This document shows positions 12,250 to 23,151 of a stretch of 64,000 bases of DNA, piece by piece. The stretch is from Bufo bufo (taxonomy: Eukaryota; Chordata; Amphibia; Anura; Bufonidae), in contig NC_053394.1 of assembly GCF_905171765.1 (NCBI RefSeq), forward strand, positions 159,225,256-159,289,255, in the 5' to 3' direction. Below the pieces are notes generated by a model, which worked only from the letters and a program-made list of their open reading frames with translations, did not search any database and was not told the DNA's origin. Position 1 is the stretch's first letter; each line of letters opens with the position of its first letter. The translations under genes were made by a program, and so were the position numbers.

Positions 12250-13285
12250 CTAGCAGAAGGACCCGGCTTCGCACGGGTATATTTAATTTTATGTTACCGT
12301 GTGTCGTAAAAAGATATCAACAGTTTCCCCATAACAGTGACCTCTAGAGTGTCCGCCCCTTTAACTGTGACTTTCACTGTGACCGCCCCTTTAACTGTGA
12401 CTTTCACTGTGACCGCCCTTTTAACTGTGACTTTCACTGTGACCGCCCCTTTAACTGTGACTTTCACTGTGACCGCACTTTTAACTGTGACTTTCACTGT
12501 GACCGCCCCTTTAACTGTGACTTTCACTGTGATCACCCCTTTAACTGTGACTTTCACTGTGACCGCCCCTTTACCTGTGACTTTCACTGTGACCGCCCCT
12601 TTAACTGTGACTTTCACTGTGACTGCCCCATTAACTGTGACCGCCCCTTTAACTGTGACTTTCACTGTGACCGCCCCTTTACCTGTGACTTTCACTGTGA
12701 CCGCCCTTTTAACTGTGACTTTCACTGTGACCGCCACCTTTAACTGTGACTTTCACTGTGATCACCCCTTTAACTGTGACTTTCACTGTGATTGCCCCTT
12801 TAACTGTAACTTTCACTGTGACCGCCCCTTTAACTGTGACTTTCACTGTGATTGCCCCTTTAACTGTGACTTTCACAGTGACCGCCCCTTTAACTGTGAC
12901 TTTCACAGTGACCTCCCCTTTAACTGTGACTTTCACTGTGACTGCCCCATTAACTGTGACCGCCCCTTTAACTGTGACTTTCACTGTAACTGCCCCTTTA
13001 AGCAGTAAAGAAATATGGCTGGGTTGGTATGGAAACCTAGAGTAAAACTGTGTTTATGGCAGTTGGGATTTGAAGAGAAAGAATTGCAGGCTTGTATTTG
13101 GGGGGGTGTCTCAGTTTTTGGGAATATCTCAGGAACGGTACGTCATAGAGAGCTGAGACCCAGTCTAAAACCTTCCCGGACACCTGATGTACCTGTGTGC
13201 CAAATTCGGTGACGATCGGTCCAGTCATTTGGTCACGCATAAAGAACAGACAGACAGACAGAAACTCATATTTATATATATGAGA
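12250..13285 (-). mobile_element. Helitron-like element, array copy B
   Basis: On the - strand it runs from TCTCATATATATAAATATGA to a terminal CTAG at 12250-12253, which directly meets the TC start of copy A with no intervening base. The 5' region (GTCTGTCTG, then a conserved segment up to about 13005) matches copies A and C. The internal array differs in sequence from that of the neighbours. Confidence 0.75.
12337..13005. repeat. 30-bp minisatellite in Helitron copy B (variant unit)
   Basis: The unit is close to CTTTAACTGTGACTTTCACT plus GTGACCGCCC, about 22 copies. It differs from the array in copies A and C by consistent substitutions (AACTGTGAC for AACAGTGAC), so this copy was homogenised separately. 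Some units carry an 18-bp short variant near 12640 and 12960. Confidence 0.9.
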
Positions 13286-15740
13286 CTAGCAGAATGACCC
13301 GGCTTCGCTCGGGTATATTTAATCTATTTAATTTTATGTTTCCGTATGTTGTAAAAAGATATCAACAGTTTCCCCATAACAGTGACCTCTACAGTACCCA
13401 CCCCTTTAACAATGACCTCCACAGTACCCACCCTTTTAACAGCTATTTCCACAGTGCCTGACCCTTTAACAGTGACCTCCATAGTGGCCGCCCTTTTAAC
13501 AGTGACCGCATCTTTAACAGTGACCTACACAGTGCCTGCCCCTTTAACAGTGACCTCCACAGTGCCCGCCCCTTTAACAGTAACTACCACAGTGTCCGCC
13601 CCTTTAACAGTGACCTCCACAGTGCCCGCCCCTTTAACAGTGACCGCATCTTTAACAGTGACCTACACAGTGCCTGCCCTTTTAACAGTGACATCCACAG
13701 TGCCCGCCCCTTTAACAGTGACCTTCACAGTGTCCACCCATTTAACAGTGACCTCCACAGTGCCCGCCCCTTTAACAGTGACCTCCACAGTTCCCGCCCC
13801 TTTAACAGTGACCTCCACAGTGCCCGCCCCTTTAACATGGACCACCCCTTTAACAGTGACCTTCACAGTGCCCGCCCCTTTAACAGTGACTTCCACAGTG
13901 CCTGCCCCTTTAACAGTGACCTCCACAGTGGCCGCGCCTTTAACATTGACCTCCACAGTGGCCACACCTTTAACATTTACCTCCACAGTGACTGCATCTT
14001 TAACAGTGACCTGCACAGTGCCTGCCCCTTTAACAGTGACCACCACAGTGCCCACCCCTTTAACAGTGACCTCCACAGTGCCTGCCCCTTTAACAGTGAC
14101 CTCTGCAATGCCCGCCCCTTTAACAGTGACCTCCACAGTGCCCGCCCCTTTAACAGTGACCTCCACAGTTCCCGCCCCTTTAACAGTGACCTCCACAGTG
14201 CCCGCCCCTTTAACATTGACCACCCCTTTAACAGTGACCTTCACAGTGCCCGCCCCTTTAACAGTGACTTCCACAGTGCCTGCCCCTTTAACAGTGACCT
14301 CCACAGTGGCCGCGCCTTTAACATTGACCTCCACAGTGGCCACACCTTTAACATTTACCTCCACAGTGACTGCATCTTTAACAGTGACCTGCACAGTGCC
14401 TGCCCCTTTAACAGTGACCACCACAGTGCCCACCCCTTTAACAGTGACCTCCACAGTGCCAGCCCCTTTAACAGTGACCTCTGCAATGCCCGCCCCTTTA
14501 ACAGTGACCTCCACAGTGCCCGCCTCTTTAACATTGACAACCTCTTTAACAGTGACCTTCACAGTGCCCGTCCCTTTAACAGTGACTTCCACTGTGCCCG
14601 CCCCTTTAACAGTGACCTCCACAGTGCCCGTCCCTTTAACAGTGACCTCCACAGTGCCCGCCCCTTTAACATTGACCACCCCTTTAACAGTGATCTTCAT
14701 AGTGGCCGCCCCTTTAACAGCGACCTCCACAGTACCCGCCCCTTTAACAGTGACCTCCACAGTGCCCACCCCTTTAACATTGACCACCCCTTTAACAGTG
14801 ACCTTCATAGTGGCCGCCCCTTTAACAGCTACCTCCACAGTACCTGCCCCTTTAACAGTGATTTCCACAGTGACCACACCTTTAACAGTGACCTCCACAT
14901 TGCCTGTCCCTTTAATAGTGACTGCCCCTTTAACAGTGACCTCCACAGTGCCCGCCCATTTATCAATGACCACCCCTTCAACAGTGACCTTCATAATGGC
15001 TGCCCCTTTAACAGTGACCTCCACATTGCTTGTCCCTTTAAAATTGACTGCCCATTTAACAGTGACCTCCACAGTGCCTGCCCCTTTAACAGTGACCACC
15101 CCAGTGCCCGCCCCTTTAATAGTGACATCCACAATGCACGCCCCTTTAACTTTGACCACCCCTTTAACAGTGACCTTCATAGTGGCTGCCCCTTTAACAG
15201 TGACCTCCACAGTGCCCGCCCCTTTAACAGTGACTTCCACAGTGCCCGCCCCTTTAACAGAGACCTCCACAGTGTCCGCCTCTTTAACAGAGACCTCCAC
15301 TTTGCACGCCTCTTTAACAGCGACCTCCACAGGGCCCACCCCTTTAACAGTGCCCGCCCATTTATCAGTGACCTCCACAGTACCCGCCCCTGTAATAATG
15401 AACTCCACAATCCCCGACCCTTTAACAGTGACCTCCACAGTGCCCACCCCTTTAATAGTGGCCACCCTTTAACAGTGATATTCACAATGCCCGCCCCTTT
15501 AACAATGACTTCTACAGTACCTGCCCCTTTTACATTGCCCACCTCTTTAACAGTGACCTTCATAGTGACCGCCCCTTTAACATTGACCTCCACAATTGCC
15601 GCCCCTTTAACAGTGACTTCCACAGTGCCCACCCCTTTAACAGTGACCTCCACAGTACCTGCCCCTTTAACAGTGACCTCTACAGTGACGTTCCTTTAAC
15701 AGTGAACTCCACAGTGCCCATTTGTTTAATAGTGGCCCCT
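13286..15740 (-). mobile_element. Helitron-like element, array copy C, 5' part missing
   Basis: The 3' terminus CTAG at 13286-13289 abuts the TC start of copy B exactly. The rest of the unit, read rightwards on the + strand, is almost entirely a long minisatellite to about 15740. The conserved 5' segment seen in A and B does not follow, so this copy is truncated or rearranged. Confidence 0.65.
13380..15740. repeat. Expanded 30-bp minisatellite, about 80 units
   Basis: The unit is CCTTTAACAGTGACCTCCAC plus AGTGCCCGCC with many variants (CATTGACCACCCC short units, GTGGCCGC and others). A block of about 378 bp starting near 13840 is repeated starting near 14218, a higher-order duplication. Open frames of 600-700 codons on both strands are by-products of the in-frame unit length. 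Confidence 0.9.
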
Positions 15741-16140
15741 GCCCCCCATGCATGTAGCAGTGTAGTTATGCCGTCAAACGTCATATGACTGAATATTTAA
15801 AGGGAACCTGTCACCTGTTTTATGGTGTTCTAACTAAGGGCAACATAAATAAGTACAAATCGCTGCAGAAAATGCACCAAAATAATACGCAACTGACAAT
15901 ACTAGCTAATTCCTCAAGCCGATGTTAAAAGCTGAGAACTTTGCCAATATCTTCCAGTCAGGAACATATCGGAGCCCCTCATGCACCACGTCACGGTGTC
16001 GCAGCACGCATGGGGTCCTACCACTAAAACGCCTGTGGTGTGTGAACAGGGTCTGAACAATGCTAGAAATTAACTCACAGCCAGGCTCTCACATGCCTCC
16101 ATAGTGATATCACCAATGCATTGTAAGGTAAAATGAGGAG
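15741..16140. other. Unassigned sequence with a GGGAACCTGTCACC repeat end
   Basis: AAAGGGAACCTGTCACCTG at about 15799 resembles the end of the foldback family at 33164-35474, but no matching inverted end is seen. No gene is supported. Confidence 0.35.
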
Positions 16141-16445
16141 GCTCCATTCACACGTCCGCAAAATGTGTCCGCATCCTTTCCGCAATTTTGCGGAAAGGGT
16201 GCGGACCCATTCATTCTCTATGGGGACGGAATGGTTGCGGACAGCACACAGTGTGCTGTCTGCAGCCGCAATTGCGGAGCGCGGCCCCGATTTTGGGTCC
16301 ACAGCTCCGCAAAAAGATAGAGCATGTCCTATTCTTGTCCGCAGCTTGCGGACAAGAATAGGCATTTCAATGGGGGTGACGGCTGGTGTGTTGCGGACCC
16401 GCAATTTGCGGGTCCGCAACACATCACGGACGTGTGAATAGAGCC
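16141..16445. mobile_element. Harbinger-type MITE
   Basis: The ends GGCTCCATTCACACGTCCG (including the preceding G) and CGTGTGAATAGAGCC are inverted. TAA follows at 16446-16448, but the left flank reads GAG, so one duplication has decayed. The inside is full of TGCGGA/TCCGCA palindromes. Confidence 0.6.
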
Positions 16446-16450
16446 TAAAG

Positions 16451-16555
16451 CTGTGAGCCGCACCCACAACAGACCACGTGACACAGAAGCCGCACCCACA
16501 ACAGACCATATGACACAGAAGCCGCACCCACAACAGACCATGTGACACAGAAGCC
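16451..16555. repeat. Three tandem 32-bp units
   Basis: AGCCGCACCCACAACAGACC followed by AxxTGACACAGA is repeated three times with few changes. Confidence 0.8.
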
Positions 16556-16890
16556 ACCAGGTGCAAAAGAATGTTACCAACAAAATAAAGTGGCACATTC
16601 CATATACACAAGGACAAAAACTCACTGAAAAAAGTGGCCTAAACGGGTGGAAATGCTTCAAACCCAGACACTGTAGCGCATCTATAACCGGGTGAGCTAT
16701 TCCTCCGCATGCGGTCCGCAGACAACAGCAATCCCCAGCAAAAAATGCGTACAATGGAGGATACCGGTGCGGACCGCATGCACCACAAGGACATCTTACA
16801 CACAATCACTGCATAAAATGCACCAAAATGATAGGTCATCAATACAAATAATTTGGACAACCCTTTTAAGGGGACCTACTGACACTGTTA

Positions 16891-17216
16891 GGCCTCATGC
16901 ACATGACCTTATGTATTTTGCGGTCCGCAAAAAACGGATCCGCAAAAAATACGAACGACGTCCATGTACATTCCGTATTTTCCTGAAAGCTACAGCTGGC
17001 CCCTAATAGAACAGTCCTATCCTTGTCCATAAGGCAGACAATAACAGGACACATTCTATTTTTTTGGGGAACAGAAATTCGCACATACGGAAACGGAATG
17101 CACACGGAGTAACTAACTTTTTTTTTGCGGACCCATTGAAATGACTGTTTCCGTATAAGGTCCGCAAAAAAAAAAAAACGGACACAGAAAGAAAATACGT
17201 TTGTGTGCATGAGGCC
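16891..17216. mobile_element. Harbinger-type MITE, TTA duplication
   Basis: The ends GGCCTCATGCACATG and TGTGTGCATGAGGCC are flanked by TTA at 16888-16890 and 17217-17219. It belongs to the same group as 6822-7295 and 26551-26805. Confidence 0.75.
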
Positions 17217-17399
17217 TTACTTAGGATACTCTGAATGTTACGGTAGGGGTGGGAACAATTGTGGGGGGAGTGGCTCAGCAGTACATTGATGATGATTGCT
17301 TCAATAAGTGAAAAGGGCAACTACAAAACGTGACCTCATAGTTTGCAATCAGTAGCTAAATACATGATCTATTGATGTATATCTCCTGTTTCCAATTAG

Positions 17400-17829
17400 G
17401 TGTAAAACATGTGAAACCGCCTGTAAAACCCAAACCACTGGTGCCTCCACGCCCTAAGGAAATCCCAGGGTCCGAAAATAAAAGTCCTTTGCTATCACCA
17501 ACATCTAGCCCATGCTCTCCAACTTTGGATATACCATCTGCCCTCAAAATCAGCCAGCTCACAGGTCCGCAACCCTATGGGACTAGGCGGACTTCATTAA
17601 AAAGATGGTCATCCTCTGTTGGTGAAGAAGGAAATCAAGAGAATAACCCACTGTCACCAGTGGAAAACAGGAGTACAGATCTACCAGTCAAGATTGCAGC
17701 CAAGCCATTATCTGCTCCTTCGAGACCTCTGCAGAGTGGACCAGTATGGAAAGGAAAAAGTCCTTTTATCTTAACAACTCGAGGATGGGGAGAGCAAAGA
17801 CTGAATCAATTAAGGGATCACAATGAGAG
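17400..17829 (+). CDS. Exon A of a disordered proline-rich protein (TNKS1BP1-like, tentative)
   Basis: The 430-bp exon has a pyrimidine-rich acceptor ending in TTCCAATTAG and the donor AG|GTGAGA. It starts in phase with two bases of a split codon and ends with two bases of another; the exon at 21294 supplies the matching third base. The peptide opens with VKPPVKPKPLVPPRPK, dense in PxxP and PxPxxP motifs of the kind bound by SH3 domains. It continues through a Ser/Pro-rich stretch to LTGPQPYGTRR and later ILTTRGWGEQRLNQL. From memory, human tankyrase-1-binding protein 1 has a similar KPPVKPKP block followed by a GPQPYG motif. A search is needed, and other actin or scaffold proteins with KPPxKPKP blocks remain possible. 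No folded domain is visible. Confidence 0.75.
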
Positions 17830-17897
17830 GTGAGATTTCTTTCATTACTGTTTTCAATTCCAGTTTTTTAACTTCTCATCACATTTTCAATGTCTTA

Positions 17898-18884
17898 GGC
17901 TGCGTTCACACGGGCGAGATTTCCGCGCGGGTGCAATGCGGTAGGTGAACGCATTGCACCCGCACTGAATCTGGACCCATTCATTTCAATGGGGCTGTTC
18001 AGATGAGCGATGATTTTCACGCATCACTTATGCGTTGCGTGAAAATCGCAGCATGCTCTATATTCTGCGTTTTTCACGCAACGCAGGCCCCATAGAAGTG
18101 AATGGGGTTGCGTGAAAATCGCATGCATCCGCAGCAAAGTGCGGATGCGGTGCGATTTTCACGCACGGTTGCTAGGTGACAGTCTATACACTGTATTATT
18201 TTCCCTTATAACATGGTTATAAGGGAAAATAATAGCATTCCGAATACAGAATGCATAGTAGGTGATCAATTGAGGGTTAAAAAATAAAAAAAATTAACTC
18301 ACCTTCTCCTCTTGTTCGCGTAGTTCTCCCGGTCTTCAGTTCTTTAAAAAGATGAACTATGGGCTAAAGGACCCTTGGTGACGTCAGATCACATGCTCCA
18401 ATCACATGGTACATCACCGCGGTGATGGACCATGTCATTGGAGCATGTGATCTGACGTCACCAAAGGTCCTTTAGCCCATAGTTCATCTTTTTAAAGAAC
18501 TGAAGACCGGGAGAACTACGCGAACAAGAGGAGAAGGTGAGTTAATTTTTTTTATTTTTTAACCCTCAATTGATCACCTACTATGCATTCTGTATTCGGA
18601 ATGCTATTATTTTCCCTTATAACCATGTTATAAGGGAAAATAATAACATCTACACAAGACCGAACCCAAACCTGAACTTCTGTGAAGAAGTTCGGGTCTG
18701 GGTACCACAGTCGGTTTTTTATCACGCGCGTGCAAAACACATTGCACACGCGCGATAAAAACTGAACATCGGAACGCAATCGCAGTCAAAACTGACTGCA
18801 ATTGCATTCCTACTCGCGCGGGTTTGCCGCAACACACCGGGACGCATCCGGAACTAATCCGGACACGCTCGTGTGAACCCAGCC
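17898..18884. mobile_element. Long Harbinger-type MITE with internal hairpin, TTA duplication
   Basis: The ends GGCTGCGTTCACACG and CTCGTGTGAACCCAGCC are flanked by TTA at 17895-17897 and 18885-18887. The middle (about 18190-18650) is a nearly perfect hairpin centred near 18420. Its arms carry TTTCCCTTATAACATGG, AACCCTCAATTGATCACC and GATCTGACGTCACC. A related hairpin lies in the element at 7721-8550. No transposase. Confidence 0.75.
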
Positions 18885-19304
18885 TTAGAGCGGTTGTCTC
18901 AGTATAAATATTGGCAGCATGAGCAACGTATGTCCAATTGGATGTCCAAGTGCTGTGACCGTGCTGATTTCTATAACAAAGCATCACCGGCCAATTGTTC
19001 TCCTGTTGGTTCAATTGTTCTCCTGTTGGTTCTCCTTGCCTTTTTTCAGGAGGCCTTATAATTAGTCATTAGCTATATGTCAAGATATTAGACTGAACTC
19101 TTAGATGATACCATCCACATGAAATAATTTCCAGTCAAGACACTGTTAACATTAAAAGTGACCACCCCTCAGCACCCCACAAACACATACGTTGGCCAAG
19201 TATGTACGTTGTTTTTGTAGGGCATAAGCAGTTGTTAGACACTTCCAGGGCCAGTCCAAGGATTTTTGTCAACACAAGCGAATCTACATTTTGGCGCCCC
19301 CCCC

Positions 19305-19462
19305 ATCATCATTTCACATTTCTGCCCCTCATGATTCCTGTCCATTTCTTGCCTCCCCCCATCATTTCACATTTCTGCCCCTCATGATTCATGTCCATTT
19401 CTTGCCTCCCCCCATCATTTCACATTTCTGCCCCTCATGATTCATGTCCATTTCTTGCCCCC
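19305..19462. repeat. Tandem direct repeats, about 55-60 bp unit
   Basis: The block CATCATTTCACATTTCTGCC followed by CCTCATGATTC and TGTCCATTTCTTGCC is repeated about three times near the left end of the hAT element. Confidence 0.75.
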
Positions 19463-19727
19463 CCATGTGCCAATATCATAGTGCCATCCTCTCCCCCTGC
19501 CCCCTAATGTGCCAGTATCAAGTGCCTCTCTCCTCCCCCCTTCATGTTGCCAGTATCATGGCACCAATAGCCCAAACTACCCCCCTCCCCCGTGGCAGTA
19601 AAGTAACAGTCCGGTATTAAAAAAAAAAAAAAATTTTTTTTATACTTACCTCCATGTCAGCGATGCGATGCAGGCCTCTTCCGGCCTGTGTTCCCACCAG
19701 CCTCTAGTGTTGAAGATTTGGTGCTCG

Positions 19728-19800
19728 TGTTCTTATTTAGCCTGTCTTTCAGAAAAGTTTATGCTGGGATTCGAACCCATGACCTTCTATATCAGAGGCA
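19728..19800 (-). repeat. tRNA-like SINE fragment
   Basis: On the - strand it contains GGTCATGGGTTCGAATCCC, a match to the RNA polymerase III B box. It is cut off exactly where the inverted copy of the right flank starts at 19801. Confidence 0.55.
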
Positions 19801-20019
19801 GGTCATGACATTTTTTGTTTCTGGGAATATAAGTATCCATAGAAGTGTCCAGTTAACTTGCTAACTTACACTTGCCCCGCTGAGCCTGTGTGCCACGCAG
19901 CCCGGCCACCCCCGGCCCTCACTGTCTCAGTCACGGAGCGACGGCACGCAGCTGACAGGCTGAGGCAGCAGCCGCAGCAACACAAAACACACACACTGTG
20001 AGCTACGAGACTCTGGTGT

Positions 20020-20140
20020 ATTTAAATCTCATTTAGCATGTCTTTCAGAAAAGTTTCTCCTGGGATTCAAACTCACGACCTTTCATATCAGAGGCAAGGC
20101 ACTTACCCACACAGCTATGAGAGCTGTATAACCAGTTACT
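20020..20140 (-). repeat. tRNA-like SINE unit, left palindrome arm
   Basis: This is the inverted copy of the unit at 20340-20475, reading CTCACGACCTTTCATATCAG on the + strand. Its B box is mutated (GAGTTTGAATCCC on the - strand). Confidence 0.55.
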
Positions 20141-20339
20141 TAAAAAAAATATAAGACTTCTACTGTAGATAACTTTGATACCTAGTGTACATCCATACAC
20201 ATGACAGCTGCCACAACACACCCAGCTCTGCTACGTCCATACACAGTGTGCTGGGGCAGCTGTCATGTGTATGGATGTACACTAGGTATCAAAGTTATCT
20301 ACAGTAGAAGTGTTATAGTTGTTTTTTTTAATTTATTTT

Positions 20340-20475
20340 TTATTATGTAACTGGCTGTACAGCTCTCATAGCTGTGTGGGTAAGTGCCTTGCCTCTGATG
20401 TGAAAGGTCATGAGTTCGAATCCCAGGAGAAAATTTTCTGAAAGACATGCTAAATGAGATTTAAATACACCAGGG
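20340..20475 (+). repeat. tRNA-like SINE unit, right palindrome arm
   Basis: TGTGTGGGTAAGTGCC (A-box-like) and GAGTTCGAATCCC (B-box-like) are about 35 bp apart, as in tRNA-derived promoters. The unit continues to AATGAGATTTAAATACACC. It is probably a SINE remnant carried in the hAT element, not a working tRNA. Confidence 0.55.
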
Positions 20476-21293
20476 TCTCGTAGCTCACAGTGTGTGTGTT
20501 TTGTGTGGCTGCGGCTGCTGCCTCAGCCTGTCAGCTGCATGCCGCTCACTCTGTTACTGAGACAGTAAGGGCCGGGGGGCGGCCGGGCTGCGTGGCACAC
20601 AGGCTCAGCGGGGCAAGTGTAAGTTAGCAAGTTAATTGTTTGCCTGCGCCCTCAAGCAGCCGCTTGGGCTGCCTTATGATAGAGCCGGCCCTGGACACTT
20701 CTATGGATACTTATATTCCCAGAAACAAAAAATGTCATGACCCCATACACATTAGAATAGTTAGTGAATTCTGTGAAAACCAACAGGATACAAAAATAAA
20801 AATCCACTGTAAAAAAGTCTATTTGTATCCATTTGCTGAAGCCAAATTATTTAATTATTTTGCAGCATCAACAAAGTGAAGTGAGCTCCATTTGTCTACC
20901 CATGGTCAGCCCCAGCATTGGATTGTGATTGTTATGGGATAACATTGGGCTTAACCAAGGTCCCAAAACCATTACATGAGCCTATTCAAGAGCTGGATGA
21001 AAGGGGTCATCTAGAATTAGAAAAAAAATGTTGACATTTGTCCAGAAACAGAGCCATTGTCATACATGGACTGTGTTAGTATTGTGGTTATTCACGTGAA
21101 TGGAGTTGAAGTGCACTGTTCCTGAAAAAAAGCAGACAAATTTTCTAATTTTGGACAATCTCTTTAACGTATTTTCATGTTTGATAAATGCTATGACAAA
21201 TGTGTACCCTTTCTTCTGCCCTCTCCTTTATACTTCTTTCTCTCTTTATCTTTCTTCGTACTTAATTCTTCTGTTTATTTTGGCTTATGTCAG

Positions 21294-22173
21294 CGAGACT
21301 ACATCCCAGAAAACTAGTTCCAGCTCAGTGAGTAAAGATACAGATTCACAAAAAAGACAAACTACAGTCGAAGAGAGTACAGTCTCACATTCAGAAAGTC
21401 ATGTTGGAATTATTCCCGAGGAAAAAGCAGTGGCTTTCAATGTCCAAGACTCTGTAGCCAGTCCTGAAAAATTGCCCTCAATAGTGTCTGAGGATGAAAG
21501 GATGGTTTCTTCAGAATTCTGCTCTTCTGACAGGTCTGAACTTCAAAAACCATTATCTGTTGCCCTACAATCTGATCTTCATTATGAAAATAGCAAACAG
21601 GTCTCCCACTATGACCATAAGGAAGAAATCATTGTGGCATCCACTAAAACTGAGAAAAAAGTTCTAAGTGTTCCTATAAGAGAATCCTTCCATGTGCCAA
21701 AAAGTCCAACTGAGGATGAAAATGTAAAAAATGCAATAGTTTATAATAATAAGATTTCTGATGTAAGGTCAGAACTTGGTCACATAGTACTGCCTAGTGA
21801 CATAAATGTAGACAAAGGACACCTGGAAATCAGGGACAAGAATCAACAACCAGAAGCACAAGTATATTCTCACGACCTTCAAAACATTGGAGATGTTATA
21901 CCCAAAAAATATACACAACACACCAATATAGCTTACAAGCAAGAATCACAACATCATGATCAGCCACAGCCAATTGTACCCCCAAAACCCAAAGAACGAA
22001 AAAAGCTGTCTGTGCAGTTTAATGTGCCAAAAGCAGATGACCAAGGTGGAGTGCAAAGGTCTTTGGGCGATACTGAATCAGAGGTACAAGAAACCAAAGA
22101 ATATAGAGTTAGACACAAGGAGGATGGAAATGCAGATATGAGAAGATGGCATAGAGAAGATGGCATAGCGGAG
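21294..22173 (+). CDS. Exon B of the same disordered protein gene
   Basis: The 880-bp exon lies between acceptor TTATGTCAG|C and donor GAG|GTAAGA. The first base completes the serine codon split with exon A, and the exon ends in phase 0. It encodes 293 residues rich in Ser, Lys, Glu and Asp with no predicted fold. An SH3-ligand-like PQPIVPPKPKERKK lies near its C-terminal part, followed by KLSVQFNVPKADD and a charged EVQETKEYRVRHKEDG region with two copies of an RxxREDGxAxxR-like motif. The frame also opens upstream of the acceptor (from about 21100), but that part is intronic, with pyrimidine-rich sequence. No neighbouring + strand gene competes for it. Confidence 0.75.
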
Positions 22174-23000
22174 GTAAGATTCAAAATAAAATGTCTACCA
22201 GTTAGCACAATGTGTGCCACTACATGGTGCTCCACATGGAAACATTGGGGAGATATTTTCCCCCAGAATGGCTGTAGGAGAATATACCTCTATAATATGG
22301 TGTCTGATGGAACATACTATGAAATTTGAGACATATGAAGGTTCAGTAGGGCCCCTAGACTGCTGTGGGTGTAGCACTACATATGGACCCTCTTTTTCAA
22401 GCTGCATTCACAGTTGCCAATAGGAATCTGTCAACATTGTCAACCACAGTAAGATCCTCTGTTTCTAGTCAATTGAAAGTAATGTGGAGCACCTTGCAAG
22501 GAAACCTTGACTAAATTTTGAAATAGGTCAGTGCAATAGTAATACAGTATCTCTGTGTGCATTCAAAGGAACGGAGAATTCATATTGCTCAATCAGTATG
22601 TGCCCCCTTGAGCAATATGGCGTACGCTACACTGGTTGTCTGCCAGTATTAGTAAATGTGCCCCATTGTGCGGACTGAAATCACCATCCACATCAATATT
22701 CACGTATATACATAGGTATCTATTTAGGACAGTTTGGATGCAGGTATTTTTGTAAATGGTCTTCATTGGTTATACTGTACCTGAGAGAAACAAAAAAGGG
22801 GCATTCAGTAGTGCAGCTTCAGGCTTGGGACTGGGATTAATAAAACTTCATTTATGTTTTTAACGTATAGTGATATTCTTTTAATCTGATGATACCTTAT
22901 AAAATGATGTCTGACAGTCCGGCACCATCTGCAATATAATGTCCAGTTATTTTGTTGTAAGTTACAGATATGATTACTTTAAGTTACAGGTCTAGAGACA
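22174..23000. other. Unassigned intronic sequence
   Basis: AT-rich with no supported gene. Nothing notable beyond short open frames. Confidence 0.35.
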
Positions 23001-23151
23001 AAACTGGTGTAAAGGAAAACTGGGTTAGTTGCCCATAGCAACCAATCAGATTCCACATTTTATTTTTCAGAGCTCCTTTGCAAAATGAAAGGTTGAACCT
23101 GATTGGTTGCTATGGGCAACTAACCCAGTTTTCCTTTACACCAGTTTTGGT
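23001..23151. repeat. Foldback MITE, third copy
   Basis: The arms AAACTGGTGTAAAGGAAAAC and GTTTTCCTTTACACCAGTTT are inverted, with the CCATAGCAACCAATCAG core inside. Confidence 0.75.

Larger units (their letters stand above)
19246..20693. mobile_element. Non-autonomous hAT element with large palindrome
   Basis: The ends CAGGGCCAGTCC and GAGCCGGCCCTG are bracketed by a perfect 8-bp duplication GACACTTC at 19238-19245 and 20694-20701, the signature of hAT transposons. Most of the interior is one palindrome (arms about 19851-20215 and 20250-20638, centre near 20230). At 19801-19849 it also holds an inverted copy of the genomic flank 20694-20742. The left portion has short direct repeats of CCCATCATTTCACATTTCTG. 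No transposase is encoded. Confidence 0.8.
17830..21293 (+). other. Intron between exons A and B
   Basis: It runs from GTGAGA to a TTTTGGCTTATGTCAG acceptor. It holds the MITE at 17898-18884 and the hAT element at 19246-20693. The rest (18888-19237, 20744-21293) is unassigned. Confidence 0.7.

Noticed and set aside
12294..15699. Open frames of 147-696 codons in the minisatellite on both strands
   Set aside because: They follow only from the stop-free 30-bp unit. They overlap in several frames and lack any domain or start context.
11380..15740. CRISPR array
   Set aside because: The repeats are contiguous, without unique spacers, and the context is eukaryotic mobile DNA.
20340..20475. Functional tRNA gene
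   Set aside because: A and B box matches are present, but the cloverleaf arms do not form convincingly and the unit is repeated inside a palindrome. A SINE remnant is likelier.
21100..21293. Upstream extension of the exon B frame with a hydrophobic segment
   Set aside because: It lies before a good splice acceptor, in pyrimidine-rich intron sequence. The apparent membrane segment is translated T-rich intron.
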